Assembly (NCBI GenBank): GCA_033977485.1
Contig: CM066989.1
Span: forward strand, 94,011,887 to 94,075,886
DNA: 64,000 nt
From: Hydrangea macrophylla
Taxonomy: Eukaryota > Streptophyta > Magnoliopsida > Cornales > Hydrangeaceae
Direction of reading: 5' to 3'
Positions 11,863 through 24,156 of the stretch are shown piece after piece. Under the pieces are notes generated by a model. The model saw nothing but the letters and a program-made list of their open reading frames with translations. It was not told where the DNA came from and did not search any database. Position 1 is the first letter of the stretch. Each line of letters opens with the position of its first letter. The translations under genes and the position numbers were made by a program.

Positions 11863-12280
11863 CAGGGGCGGATCCAAGATTTTTTGTCAGGAGGGGCCTA
11901 GACTATAAGGGCAGCACCCCCGAGACGATTTTTTTTGGGACTATCTATGCATAATTATGTATAAAACAGTAGAATTGTATGTAAAATTAGTTTAACACCC
12001 CTAATTTGGAGTAATCATGTAATTGTAGGGGGCCTATATCTAAAACTTGTAAAATATTGCATATAAGTTTAGAATTTTCAAAAGTGTAGGGGGCCTATGT
12101 CTAAAACTTATAAAATATTACATGTAAATCTATAATTTAATTTCCGAAGTCTAAGGGGGCTATGTGAAATTTAGGAGGGCCTATTTCTAAAATTTTCAAA
12201 TTATTACATATAATTTTATAATTTCAAAAAATCCATGGGGGGCCTGTGCCACTCCTGGGTTGTATGTGGGTCCGCTCATG
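11863..12280. mobile_element. hAT-type MITE, third copy of the CAGGGGCGGA family
   Basis: The left end CAGGGGCGGATCCA pairs with the right end GGGTCCGCTCATG. Target duplications are TCTTTAGG (11855-11862) and GCTTTGGG (12281-12288). Copy B of the tandem duplication has a single GCTTTGGG at 14834-14841, the empty site. It is noncoding. Confidence 0.87.
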
Positions 12281-12332
12281 GCTTTGGGAGATGTTTGTTC
12301 ATGGCCTCTTGTATGTATGTAATGGTTTCTCG

Positions 12333-12889
12333 TATGGGTGTGTTTCGGCCGGAACAGATCGGAAACAGCCCTTTCAGAAAAAAATTCCAAAATTTTCAGA
12401 AGCCAAAAATGCATTCCGAATTCCGTTCCGAAATTTCGTAAATTTCAAAATTATTTCCGATTCCGAAATTTCGGAATTTCATCAGATTCGGAATTTTTCG
12501 GAATATTCGGAATTCAAGATTAATGGAATTTCACTTGAGACTTGTAGGCATTTTATAGAAGCAAATTACATCTCATTTTTTGTGTTTTTTCGATGTGGGA
12601 TGAACACAATTTTCGGAATATTTCGGAATATTTTTTGAAAAGTTTCGGAAAATATAATTTCGGAATATGTTCGGAAAAAATTCGGAATATTTTCGGAAAA
12701 GTTTCAGAAAATACAATTTCGAAATATTTTCGGAATTTTCGGAATGCTAAAAATAATTCTGATTCTGATCCGATTTTTTTCGAAATTTTCGGAATTCGGA
12801 ATTCGGAATGCATATTTAGTTGCCAAAATCGGAATTTTTCGAATCGGAATCGGTCGGAGCCGAAATTTTCGTTCCAAATGACACCCCTA
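12333..12889. mobile_element. hAT-type MITE filled with TTCGGAA-type repeats
   Basis: The left end TATGGGTGTGTTTCGG and the right end (read inward, TAGGGGTGTCATTTGG) are inverted. Flanking 8-mers GTTTCTCG (12325-12332) and GTTTCTCT (12890-12897) are the target duplication; copy B has one GTTTCTTG (14877-14884). The inside is a dense field of TTCGGAAT / ATTCCGAA strings, many self-complementary. Long open frames here on both strands come from this repeat and are not genes. Confidence 0.83.
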
Positions 12890-14065
12890 GTTTCTCTTTC
12901 TCGTGATAGGGCTATCGACCCATTTGGTTTAGCGTTTGATCACTAATTTTTAATTTTTTTAAAAGATGATCCCAATTTATTCTAGGGCTTGTTATAAACA
13001 AGAGTAAACCTATGTTACTCAAAATTTTTAATCCAAATATTTCTCAAACACATATAACCAAGTCGAGGGGAGGAGGCCATAGCCTCTTGAGTCGAGCTCA
13101 GAGAGAGAGAGAAAGACAGAGAGAGAGACTCTGAGTTGGTCATACAAAATGCTTGTGGCTTAATGATGTTAAACTGTTAGGCTTGTCTTTTAAATATAAT
13201 AATAGGTACACAAATATGGTAGAGGTGCCCTTACAAATTAAAGTAAATTGTTAAATTTTAGTTTTTTTTTTTACTTAAAATTAGGTGCCAAATTAAAAAT
13301 CTCATATATATGCGTTTACACTCGTATATAAATGGGTCAATCTATGATATTGCAAGTTACAACCAAATGGCATTTTATTGTTATCTAATGGTACCTAAAA
13401 GGTTAAAAGGTTACTTCTAAATGGTACCATAAAAAAAAATACTCCTATTACCACTGAATAATACACTAGAAAAGTTATTACCAAATGGTACTAAAAATTA
13501 CAATTAATAACAATTTGTTACTACAATTTGAGACCTAAAAATTAACTACATTATAAACTTAAAAGTACATAGTTGTACTGTAGAATATTCTACAAATAAA
13601 TATATACTAGATAATATCCATTTAGTTATCTATTTCTTTTTCAGTTTCAAGTCATCACAATGGTTGTACAAGAGAGCTTTGTGTTTGAGTTATGAAATTT
13701 AATTCAAAATAATCTTGCATATTTTTATCACTCAAGTAAAGAATAGTTCTCTATAAATTTAGGGCCGCTGGGTAAAGTGACTACTTTCAGTTATGTTTTG
13801 TGTTTCCAAATTTTTGAAAACAAAACTGAAATATGTTTACTAATCTTTTTCGTCTTCCTTTCACGACAAGAAATTGGACAAGAAAATTAAATATTCAGTT
13901 TCGAATTGTCATTCTTATAAAAACAAAAATTAAGACCAACTTCCGTTTTTTAAATTTAGAAAACTGAAAAATAGAAAACCGTAACTTTACCAAAAGTTTT
14001 GGTATGTTTTATTTTCTCTGTCAATTGATTTTGACGTAGCATTATTATTCTCTCTTTTATTTTTT

Positions 14066-14238
14066 GAGTAATTCTGTGGTGACAACTTTCATACAGCTTT
14101 CATATAACCTTCTAAAAAGATGTGTCTATCTCTCTCATGTGATGTCACTGGATCCCACAATGACACAGGAGAGAGATCGACACATCTTTTAGGAGCTTGT
14201 GTGAAAATTGTATGAAAGTTGTCACCAAAGAATTACTC
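14066..14238. mobile_element. Small foldback MITE (GAGTAATTCT ends)
   Basis: The inverted ends of about 29 bp start GAGTAATTCTGTGGTGACAA and end TTGTCACCAAAGAATTACTC. The flanks TTATTTTTT and TTATTTTTA suggest an 8-9 bp target duplication, so MULE or hAT. Copy B at 27046-27054 is empty. The core (GTGATGTCACTGGATCCCA) recurs at 30870-30890. Confidence 0.83.
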
Positions 14239-14430
14239 TTATTTTTAAATGATTATTTTTGCTTCTACCTCAACATCATCTGACGCAAATCAGAGTGTAT
14301 GTTTCCAATTCTTAGTGGTTAAGCTAGTCAGTGCTCACTAACTGAAAGAAAAAGGCAATTTCTTAGCAGCTTCATTAGGCAAAGTTTTAAGACATGAAGA
14401 GCCTCCTCTAAGCATAGAAGTAAGGGCAGG

Positions 14431-15854
14431 TTAGTTTTTTTTTTAAATTTGGGCACCTATTTTAGGTTTTTTAAAAAAAATTGCTGCTTATTTTAAGGGC
14501 ACCACCTATAAATTATATATTTAAGAAGTTTAAGTTTTGTTTGTTTTGCTTTCTAAGCAAGCTAGGGTTGTGTATGTTATTCAAGTGATATTCAGTAGGT
14601 CTCAATCTCTCTTTCTTATTCCTCTTGACTTCTGATCTTCTTCTTCTTTCTATTTCATCGACCTATGTGAATCTTAAACTACGCACTAATAGATACAAAT
14701 CCTTTTTTTTTTTTCTATTTCAAGTGAAATTGATTAGTTTCTTGGAGGTAATACATAAGAAGAAGTCAAAAACTTGGGCTGCCGATCGAGTTGCTTGGGT
14801 TCGGGGTGTTGTGGTTCTTGGGGGGTTTGTTTGGCTTTGGGAGATGTTCGTCTTGGACTCTTGCATGTATGTAAAGGTTTCTTGTGATATAAAATTCATT
14901 AGTTGTTCAAAAAAAATTACTGTGGTTGTTGACCCATTTGGTTTGGTGTTTGATCACTTATTTTTAATTTCTTTAAAAGGTGGTCTCAACTTATTCTAGG
15001 ATTTATTATAAACAAGAGTAAACCTATGCTACTCAAATTTTTTAACCCAAATGTTTCCTAAACACCTGTATCCAAACCAAGGGGAGGAGACCATAGCCTC
15101 TTGAGTCGAGCTCAGAGAGAGAGAGAGAGAGAGAGTTGGCCATACAAAATGTTTGTAGCTTAATGATGTTAAACTTTTAGACTTGTCTTTTAAATATAAT
15201 AATAGTTAGAAAAATATGTTAGATGTGCCCTTAATTACTGATTAAAATAAATAATAAAATTTTAATTTTTATACTTAAAATTAGGTGCTTAAATTACAAA
15301 TCTTACTTACCCAGCTTTCCGGTTGCAAGTTACTACCAAATGGCATTTTATTGCTATCAAATAGTACATAAAAGGCTAAAAGGTTACTTCTAAATGGTAC
15401 CGTAAAAAAGTTACCAATGAATAATACCCTAGAAAGTTATTACCCCAAATGGTACTAAAAATTACAATTAATAACAATTTGTTACTACAATTTGGGACCT
15501 AAAAATTAGCTACATCATAAACTTAAAAGTACATAGTTGTATTGTACAGTATTCTACAAATAAATAGAAACTAGACTATATCCATTTACTTATCTATTTC
15601 TTTTTCAGTTTCAAGTCATCACAATGGGTGTACAAGAGAGCTTTGTGTTTGAGTTATGAAATTTAATTCAAAATAATCTTGCATTTTTTTATCACTCAGG
15701 TAAAGAATAGTTCTCTATAAATTTAGGCCCGCTAGGTAAAGTGACTACTTTCAGTTATGTTTTGTGTGTTCAAATTTTTTAAAACAAAACTGAAATATAT
15801 TTGCCAATCTTTTTCGTTTTCCTTTCACAACAAGAAATTGGACAAGAAAATTAA
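14431..15854. repeat. Tandem duplication, copy B, left part
   Basis: This repeats 11448-13890 of copy A without the two left MITEs. It stops at GACAAGAAAATTAA, where the MITE at 15855 begins. The copy resumes at 26886. Confidence 0.88.
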
Positions 15855-16168
15855 GGGCTCGCATGGTAACGTTTCCTGTTTTGAGTTTTCAGTTTTTTAA
15901 AAACGAAAACCAGTTTTGGTTTTTTTTTTTGAAAAAAAAAAACAAAAACTTGTTTGGTAACATTGTTGATTTTTTTTTTTTTTTTTAAAAACAAAAACAG
16001 AAAACTCAAAACGACTTTTTGCTGTTTTCATTTTTTACCCAAAATTTGAAAACGTTTTTTAAAAACAAAAAACAAAAACGTTACCAAACGTGTTTTCAAT
16101 TTTCGTTTTTTAAAAAAACGAAAACAAAAACAGAAAACAGAAAACGACAACGTTACCAAACGACAGAT
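15855..16168. mobile_element. Foldback MITE with GGTAACGTT ends
   Basis: The left end GGGCTCGCATGGTAACGTTT mirrors the right end AACGTTACCAAACGACA. The interior is made of inverted A/T-rich strings such as GAAAACAAAAAC and GTTTTTGTTTTC. Its right limit abuts the LTR at 16169. Weaker relatives appear at 28800-29012. Confidence 0.72.
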
Positions 16169-19100
16169 TGTGGACCGTCGCGAATGGAGGAGGAGGTCCT
16201 GACGCTCTCCCTCGATAGTGTCCCGGGACGGATCCCAAGGAGCACACTTCAGGGAAAACTAGGACTTCCTCACGCGATCCTAGAGACAAAGATTCGCCAC
16301 CTAATTTTTATCGGGAATTAGGAAACCCAAGTTTGACTCGCCCAAAATTGAATAAGGTTACTCGCCCTTCATTACCAGAAACAAGGTTCGGGGGTCTTGG
16401 TACGAGAGGGGAAGGAGCCCAAGCAGGACTAAAGCACCCCCTCCTCGCCCTACCGAATGGTAGGCCTTGATTCAAATATCCTTGTTATTAATTCATAATA
16501 GATGTTGTTTCCTCAAACATACTAGATAGGTATATACATGGCAAAAAGAAACATCTAATGAAAATCATTTCAAGAGACTAAATCAAGTAGAAAGCGGATG
16601 CTCATGCAATACAAGGGAGAAGTATACTCACAGTGGCTAGTCCCGCCCGGGACCGATGCAAATAAAGTAAACATGTCATGATATGCAAAGGGAACGAGAA
16701 GACTTACATTGGTTGACTCAAGCGGAGTCGCGAAAGCAAAAAGAATGGAAACGTGCAATGCAATCATGCAACAATCCTAGATAAGATGTCTCTAACAAAT
16801 AATCATATAAACGGAGACTTATCCTAAAGGAAATGTGTCGTTGAAATCAAAGTTGTAAACCTAGAAAAATTCTAAGAGAAAGGATAGAGATAGTACATGA
16901 TACATGGGCACTAAGCCACATGTAGACGAGGCAAACCACAAATCGAAGTCCGGGTCCGAGGCACTTAATTCTCTGCACTAATATACCAAAGAATACCCAA
17001 GCATTGCAAAAATACAAGCAAACAAATGATATGCATGATAAACAAAGAAAACATGTCATCAATCAAATTTCCAGATTCAGCAACCTCTAATGAATCCTAT
17101 CAAAAGTGGTCTTAAACATGAGCTGGGTAAAAACCCTTTTACAGAAAGTTAGATACATGTCTTAGGGAACTTCTCCAAAAAGTGGGACCTCAATATCAAT
17201 TTTATTGTTTGAGAAATAAATGTTTTGGGAACAGTGGATCAGGACTGTCCACTGTTCTTGTAAAAATCATAATTAAATCTACAAAAATCATATGAAGCTC
17301 TATTTGGTGTCAAAAGAAAGCTATTTCATTGTAGTATATGACAAAAATAAACCCATGGACATTCTGTAATCATAAGATGTCTGAAAAAGTGTTTTAAACA
17401 GACTCTGTTATTCTGGAAATTTGGTATCATTTGACAAATGAATGCAAATCATAAAAGAAATATAATAGAAGTTCATGAATCATGTTAACCAAGTTGATTT
17501 AAGCTTTTGATCTCTCATCCATTTATCCTAGGTGATTTCTAAACCAAGTTTTATTCATCAATTGTTGTTGAGTGATCAAGGTATGACCATTTTGTATACA
17601 TAATCATATTTGTAATTAAACTTAGAAAATTCTAGAATAGTTGTATCAACTTTAAACGCTTAGAAAACGATCCTAACTCGATCGTATGCTCACGATTTTA
17701 CATCGGCATATAGATATATGAGTTAGGAATCATCCCCAAAAAGCGGAACGTCGATAACTATTATAGATTTTCTGAAATTCAAGCACAAAGAGACGATGTT
17801 CAAATCTGTCAACCGATTTCTCAACAATTTCTAAAAATAGTATATGAATCCTAAAAGCTCTCAAAACGGACCGGATGAAAGCTAATTCATCAAAGTTTAC
17901 CCAGAAAATTTGAAATCCATCAAACTATGGGTTTTGATGGACCAAATCTAATGGACAAAACCAATCTGCTTTGCTGAATTTTTATCTAGTTCATTTTAAA
18001 GTGTGAGGAAAACATTTTAGTGATAGTTGAAGCTTATTAGAGAGATCAAACTCATAGATCAACTTAATTATCATGATTCCCAATCAATTTAGCCCTCAAG
18101 TTCTATGAAGAACTTTTAGATCAAGGATCAAAGGGACTTATAAATATCATGTTGGAGATGAAATTCAATAGGAATTCTAGGTAATAGGAATAATCAAGAG
18201 ATAGGTATGAACATAGAAATCATCCTTCTCATAGATCATATTTCCAAACCATCATGGAATTCAAAATAGATATATGTATATATATATAATCATGTATGCA
18301 TGAATCTAAACTAAAATTGAAGAATGAAACCAAAATTGAAAATCAAAGTGAAAAACAATCTCTAATTGTAAATTATCAATAAAAATCAAAGAGATTTGGA
18401 TCTAACTATGTGAGTGTGTGAAGAACATGAGAGGAAGAAGATGAGTGTTCTAATAAGTAGAAATAGAACTAAGTTAGATCCAAATCTTATAGATCTATAT
18501 ATACAAAGTAGGAATTAGAGATGAACTATAGTGTTTACCTCTTGGAGGATTCTCAATTACAAGACCAAAATTGATTTGAAGATCTTCTTCTTCAAGTGTT
18601 ATTCAAGTGTTCTTCAAGCACTCATCCATGGAAGTTGAGGGAGGCAATTGATGTTCAAATTGTGGTCTAATTAGCCTAAGTTAATCTAAATTCAATTCAT
18701 AATTTTCTCTCTCTAGAATTCACCTAAATTGAAAGTATATTCAAAGTATACTTATCTCTCTTGTATGTGCTTCTATGTGTGTTTGTATCTCCAAGTATAT
18801 TCAAGTGTATCTTTTCCAAGTGTCTAGTGTGTTAAGATGTGATCTCATATGAGATGTATGAGATCTTATATAGAGTTTTGAAGACTTAGCTCTTAAGTTT
18901 CAGGGTTAAAACAGGATTTTTAGAGCTTAAAAGAGGGTTAAAATGGCCATTTCGGAGCCTAAACGCAATTTCCAGGCAATTTCCTCGCAGTGGGAAGCTT
19001 CTAGAAGGGTCTGGAACTCAAAAAGCTCCGTGGAGGACACAAATGGAAGTGGCGGTTATGGTGGGACCCGCCACCCCCATACCCAAAACCGCCATTTACT

Positions 19101-19658
19101 ATTTGGGTCCCTCTGGTCACCCACAAGCTCTGTTTCAAATTTCATGCGCACTGCTTTTCCAGATTTTTGTAAAAATGCTTTTTGGTGTCCGAAATCGTCC
19201 GTTTACGTACCGTTGGAAAGCTGTCGGGTTGAATTTCAATATAAAAATATTTCCAGAGGTTTTATAATGAGAATTGAAGTCCAATTGAAGTCCGGAAGTC
19301 CTCCGGAACTTTCGTCGTCTTTTTGAAATCAAATGACGTCTTTTCCAAAATTGCTTTCAAATGTGCGTCGATTTCGAACTTTTCTTTAAAATTGAATCTC
19401 TGGATACCTAGAATACTGCGTTTAGAACACTTAATGTTCATATAACCCTGAGAGAATATGAATTCTGAGAGATGATTTTGACAAAACCGGGATTTATCCA
19501 TGGAAAAGGGCTTTTCTGAGCTTGAAGTCACTTTCCGAAGTCCGATCTTCTGATTGTGTGGAATCCAGTACCTTCCACGGGGTACTTTTCATCATCGAAT
19601 CCTCCAAGACGTTGTCCACCCTAAATCCTATCAGTGTGGTCAAAATTGGGTGTCTACA
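16169..19658 (-). repeat. 3' LTR of the second Ty3/gypsy element
   Basis: On the minus strand the LTR begins TGTAGACACCC right after a polypurine tract (19674-19659) and ends GGTCCACA at 16169. The ends are short inverted repeats with TG..CA. Length is about 3.49 kb, long but usual for Ogre/Tat. A TATA-like CTATATAAG lies near 18880-18870 on the minus strand. No gene is seen inside; short frames at 19043-19530 are chance. The inner end is well supported. The outer end is less sure because a PBS-like TGGCGAATC occurs near 16300. Confidence 0.68.
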
Positions 19659-19674
19659 GTTTGCCCCTCTTTGG
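19659..19674 (-). promoter_or_regulatory. Polypurine tract of the second element
   Basis: CCAAAGAGGGGCAAAC on the minus strand directly precedes the LTR start TGTAGACACC. In LTR elements this purine tract primes plus-strand DNA synthesis. Confidence 0.7.
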
Positions 19675-20249
19675 CAGAGCTTGTTGTGAACAACGTGAAC
19701 TGCAAGTGAGTGCCAAAGCCTTGAAGGCACCCAAATAACCATACTGAGAGGTTTTAGGAAAAACAAAAAAATTCGCAAAATCAAGAAATTCAAAATCAGA
19801 GAAAATCAAGAAATTACGAATGCAAGAATGCAATGCAATGCTGGGTAGAGGCGGCTAAGTTGAAGCTGATGCTGGTCGTGCTCCGCTGGAGCTGCCTACG
19901 TATCCTTTCCAGGAATCAGACCAGGGCGTAGTTCAAGCGCGCGAGAAGACGGAAAACAAACAAACAACAACAATGCGGATGAAATGCTCCTATCCTAGGA
20001 TGCTGGTGCAATATGAAAACATGAAATGTGAAAGTGCTGGAGGAATCATCCTCAAGGGTTCCCTAGATGCAAAATCTAATGCAAAGGATGCAACGACTCT
20101 CTCTCACAGTCGAATATGCTAAAGGTATCTTGGATGATTCTCGAGGTTTTTGTCAAAGTTATTCTTCTGATCTTAAGGCTCGTAGGCGTCATCTGTATCC
20201 TGGACGACTCTTGAAATAGCGAAGTATCTTGGATGAATTCTGAGTCATG

Positions 20250-20690
20250 TCAAACAACTGGACGATTGCTGGTGTAGAGTCCTTCTGCTGGGGACGATTA
20301 CTGATGTAGAGTCCTTCTGCTGGGGACGATTGTTGATGTAGAGTCCTTCCGCTGGGGACGATTGCTGAAATAGGTCCTTCTTCTGTGGACGATTGCTGAT
20401 GTAGAGTCCTTTTGCTGGGGACGATTGCTGATGTAGAGTCCTTCTGCTGGGGACGATTGCTGATGTAGAGTCCTTTTGCTGGGGACGATTGCTGATGTAG
20501 AGTCCTTTTGCTGGGGACGATTGCTGAAACAGGTCCTTCTTCTGTGGACGATTGCTGATGTAGAGTCCTTTTGCTGGGGACGATTGCTGATGTAGAGTCC
20601 TTTTGCTGGGGACGATTGCTGATGTAGAGTCCTTTTGCTGGGGACGATTGCTGATGTAGAGTCCTTTTGCTGGGGACAAATGAAACAGGT
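20250..20690. repeat. 32-bp tandem repeat array
   Basis: About 13 units of a 32-bp motif (GACGATTGCTGATGTAGAGT then CCTTTTGCTGGG), some in a variant form with GAAACAGGTCCTTCTTCTGTG. It lies in the 3' untranslated part of the Ty3/gypsy element, a zone known to gather tandem repeats in Tat elements. Confidence 0.9.
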
Positions 20691-21070
20691 CTCTCTGCCG
20701 GAGACAAATCTTCTGCTCTTCTGAAACAGGTCCTTCTTCTAGATAAATCTTCTGTAACAGGTCTGGAAACAAGTCTTCTGAAACAGGTCTCTCTCTGCCG
20801 GAGACAAATCTTCTGTTCTTCTGAAACAGTCCCTTTTTCCGAGGACAAATCTTCTGTGGCAGGTCTAGAAACAAATCTTCTGAAACATGTCTCTCTGCCG
20901 GAGACAAATCCTCTGCTCTTCTGAAACAGGCCCTTCTTCTGAGGACAAATCTTCTGTTGCAGGTCTAGAAACAAATCTTCTGAAACAGGTCTCTCTGCCG
21001 GAGACAAATCCTCTGTTCTTCTGAAACAGGCCCTTCTTCTGAGGACAAATCTTCTGTTCTGATGCACGGA
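20690..21070. repeat. Tandem repeat of about 100 bp
   Basis: Roughly four units built from GGTCTCTCTGCCGGAGACAA, TCTGAAACAGGCCCTTCTTC and AGGTCTAGAAACAAATCTTC. It shares GAAACAGGTCCTTCTTCT with the 32-bp array, so the two arrays are related. Confidence 0.82.
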
Positions 21071-21860
21071 TTCTGAGAGATACACAAATTCTGAGAGATG
21101 ATCCTTCTTCTGAGAGCAACCCACGGATACACGATTCTGATTTTGAGAGAAACCCTACATTCTGGAGGCAACCCTGATATGCGATGCTGAGAAATACATG
21201 ATTCTGAGAGAAACCCTATATTCTGGAGGCAACCCTGGATACACGATTCTGATTCTGAGAGAAACCCTACATTCTGGAGGCAACCCACGATTCTGAGAGA
21301 AACCCTACATTCTGAGAGCAACCCACGGATACACGATTCTTGGCATAAACCTTGTATTCTGGAGGCGACCCACGATTCTGATTCTGAGAGAAACCCTACA
21401 TTCTGGAGGCAACCCACGATTCTGAGAGAAACCCTACATTCTGGAGGCAACCCTGGATACATGATGCTTGGCATAAACCTTGTATTCTGGAGGCAATTTT
21501 GATGCTCAAATTCTGAGAGATACCCTTTATCTGGAGGCAACCCGTGGATACATGATGCATGCGAGAAACTTAATTCTGAAAGTTCTCTACTGGGGAGATC
21601 CTATGATTCTGAGAGATGCACGAATTCTGTTATACCTTGACAATATCTGGAAATTCTCTGCTTGAGGAGATATCTGAGGTTTCTGGGACGCGAGCACATA
21701 TTCTGGAGGCCCTGCTGATTCTTTCTGAGACTCATATTGGTGCTTCGACCAACGCAATCATTCTTGCAACACGTCAGGCTTACTCTAACCCTTTCTGAAC
21801 ATCTCGCATTCTGACCCATCTTCTGAAAGTCCTTTCTGGATGTAATTCTCAAGCGACAGT
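21070..21860. repeat. Tandem repeats with ATTCTGAGAGAAACCCT units
   Basis: Irregular units of about 36-60 bp: ATTCTGAGAGAAACCCTACA, TTCTGGAGGCAACCC, GGATACACGATTCTG. They become more diverged to the right, toward the PMD gene. Noncoding. Confidence 0.8.
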
Positions 21861-21992
21861 AGACTCAAATGTCCATTTTCTAAGACAACTCATAATCAAT
21901 CCCAAAACGACGGGAGTTTGCCGTTTCTCGGCCACTTTCAGGCTGCGGTGCCTTTGATTCTTCTCATCTGGGGGACTTTTTTCAATTCTTGA

Positions 21993-24156
21993 ATGGATTT
22001 TTACCAAGATTCAAATCTCCAGAGGTCCTCTAGACCAATTCCAACAAGTTTTAAGCACTCTCAAGGCTTATATATCAAAAATGGACCAATCCGGGATCAA
22101 ATCAAGAGTTCCGGGGGTCAAAACGCGAATATAGAGCAAAATCATATCTCTAGGAGGGCCTTTCGTCAAGAGGTAACCCATTCTTTAATTACTCCTTTGT
22201 TTCACATCTTCATACGTGTCTCTTTATTCTTGCGATTCCTTAGAAATCATCCTTTTTCTTTTTAGAATGTGGTTGGTCATCTTAGAGGTCATGGTAGCCA
22301 TGGAAAATGCCTTGAATGGTTTAATGAATTGTCGGAGTCGCGTCCCCAAGTAGTAGCCAATATCAAGCAAGCGGGCTTTGGGTCGTTTGTAACCTTATTG
22401 GAGAGATCGACTAATGATTTGGCCATGATTCAAGCTCTTGCTGAAAGGTGGTGGGATTCCACAAATACTTTTCACATGCCTTTTGGGGAGATAACCATGA
22501 CCCCTCTTGATTTTGCAATGATAACCGGCATCTCATTTGGCGGGCATCGTCTTGCCTTTGCAAAGAACATCCATAGACATCCTACTATCATTGAGCGTCT
22601 CCTAGGCATCATCCCATCCCAGAGAGATCTTCACGGATCGAGCGTAGGCATCACATGGTTCATCAACAACTTCAGGCCTTCTGAAAGAGCGGCTCAATTT
22701 ACCGATATGCAGCTTACCCGTGCTTTCATCTTGTATTTGCTTGGTTGCTCTCTTCTTTCTACTCGAGCTGAGCGGATTACATTGAATATGCTTGATAGTC
22801 TTCGAAATCTTGAGGAGATTGCAGATTTTGATTGGGGCTCTGCTGGTTTAGCCATTCTGTATAGTCATATGGGGGAGCATTCTCGAGGCAAATCCCCTGG
22901 ATTCGGCGGATTCTGGAGAGCTTGGGAGGTACTGAAAATATTTTCATTTCCAGTTTTTATCATTTGATGTTCTGCTGTTTTGACCACTGCTTTATTTTCT
23001 CTTGTAGGTGTGGGCCTTTGAGTATTTCTCCATGACGGCTCCATCATTCCGGGAGGAAGAGATTCATATTTTTCCACGGGCTCTGAAGTGGCGTCGCCAA
23101 GCCGTAGGTACCAAGAATGATGCTCATAATGTTATTTCTTGCCGGGATTTTCTTTCCCGTCTCAGATTCACCCAAGTTAACTGGCATCCTTGGGTGACAA
23201 ATGGAGATGTGACTGAGATTGGCTTAGCTAGACAGATGACTGGAGAGAGGATTCTTCTTGAGGGTCCCTCTGTTCTTGAGTGGTATCTTGGAGAGAGAGT
23301 AGCTCCTCAGACTGATTTGGAGGATCGTCTCTTAGTGCCACAGGATCCGCCTTCTTGTATGAGGTCGGCGCAGAATTTGGAAGATGAAGATCTTATTAAT
23401 GCTTTGAACGGAATTCCTTCAGCCTCTTTTACTCTGTTTGAGGAGAACTATGACGTCTTCAGGGTTACTCATCTGATGCCTAATTTCCCGCTCTCGGATG
23501 ACCCGCAGGTATTTCACGACTTCTTCATTTCTGATCGAATGCTTGCTTTATCTTATTTCTCATCATCATTTGCAGGGGAGTTCTTTTGTGGATGGCCCTG
23601 GTCGACCTCTACCTCTCATTCCTCCTTGTGATTGGCGAGCCTCGACCATGCTGCGCGGAGTTATATCTTCTGTAGAGATCCCCCGTGATCTTGTAGAGCC
23701 TCAGCTAGTTTCAGAACAACATGAGTCCGTTCCCCGAGCCGTTTTCAATGAAGAGCGAGCTTATGCACAGAATCTGAGGGCTTGGAGCCTTGCTCGTGAG
23801 GGACATGTAAGTAATTTCTGAACTCATTACCTCTGATTCTTCTGATCTTTCTGACCATATCTTTCTTCTCTTTGCAGTGGGATGGCATGTGCCAGACTTA
23901 CATAGACCGTGATGCGGCCCTGGTAAATTTCTTGACCTTTTCTTCTTATCTCATTGCTTTTTCAAACCCCTATACTGATTCTTTTCTTCCACAGGTGGCT
24001 CAAGTTAGGCAGCTTCAATCACAGTTGGAGCGGATGAATGCAGGCCCTTCTGGTGGGGCTGGTGGGTCTAGGCGAAGGCGCCAAATTGAAGATGATGATA
24101 GCTCTACGGCCTCAGATATGCCTGCTCGGTACCCACGGGCTACTCGTCGTCGCTGA
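21993..24156 (+). CDS. Plant mobile domain (PMD, MAIN-like) protein carried by the retrotransposon
   Basis: Six exons give an unbroken 593-residue protein: 21993-22172, 22266-22928, 23008-23508, 23576-23806, 23878-23922, 23995-24156. All introns are 67-93 bp, GT..AG and phase 0. The PMD core is in exon 2: ALAERWWDSTNTFHMPFGEI, TPLDFAMITGISFGG and LYLLGCSLLS. Exon 3 adds SCRDFLSRLRFTQVNWHPW. The last exon is short, with a coiled-coil start and a basic RRRR tail that may be a nuclear signal. PMD proteins (aminotransferase-like, plant mobile domain) exist as host genes (MAIN, MAIL1) and as genes inside Ty3/gypsy and MULE transposons; their biochemical role is unsettled. It sits antisense to pol, so it is an aORF of this element. 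The start codon is my choice; an upstream one is not excluded. Confidence 0.87.

Larger units (their letters stand above)
11440..14420. repeat. Tandem duplication, copy A
   Basis: Copy A starts near TTAGTTTTTTT and ends near GCATAGAAGTAAGG. Copy B begins at once (14431) and continues past a large insertion to 27270. Matching landmarks in order: TTTGGGCACCTAT, GTTGTGTATGTTATTCAAG, ACCCATTTGGTTT, CTTGAGTCGAGCTCAGAG, CAAGTCATCACAATGG, CATCATCTGACGCAAATC. No gene is seen. Copy A holds three MITEs that copy B lacks. Confidence 0.88.

Noticed and set aside
12246..12946. Several overlapping frames of 68-130 codons
   Set aside because: They come from the TTCGGAA repeat field of a MITE, open on both strands.
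16019..16321. 100-codon plus frame across the MITE/LTR border
   Set aside because: It spans two unrelated mobile sequences and has no known domain.
20250..20690. CRISPR-like array
   Set aside because: The repeats are directly adjacent, with no unique spacers, in a plant retrotransposon.
20189..21540. Long minus-strand open frames (up to 311 codons) in the tandem repeats
   Set aside because: They are repeat translations that rotate through frames with the 32-bp unit, with no domain, promoter or start context.
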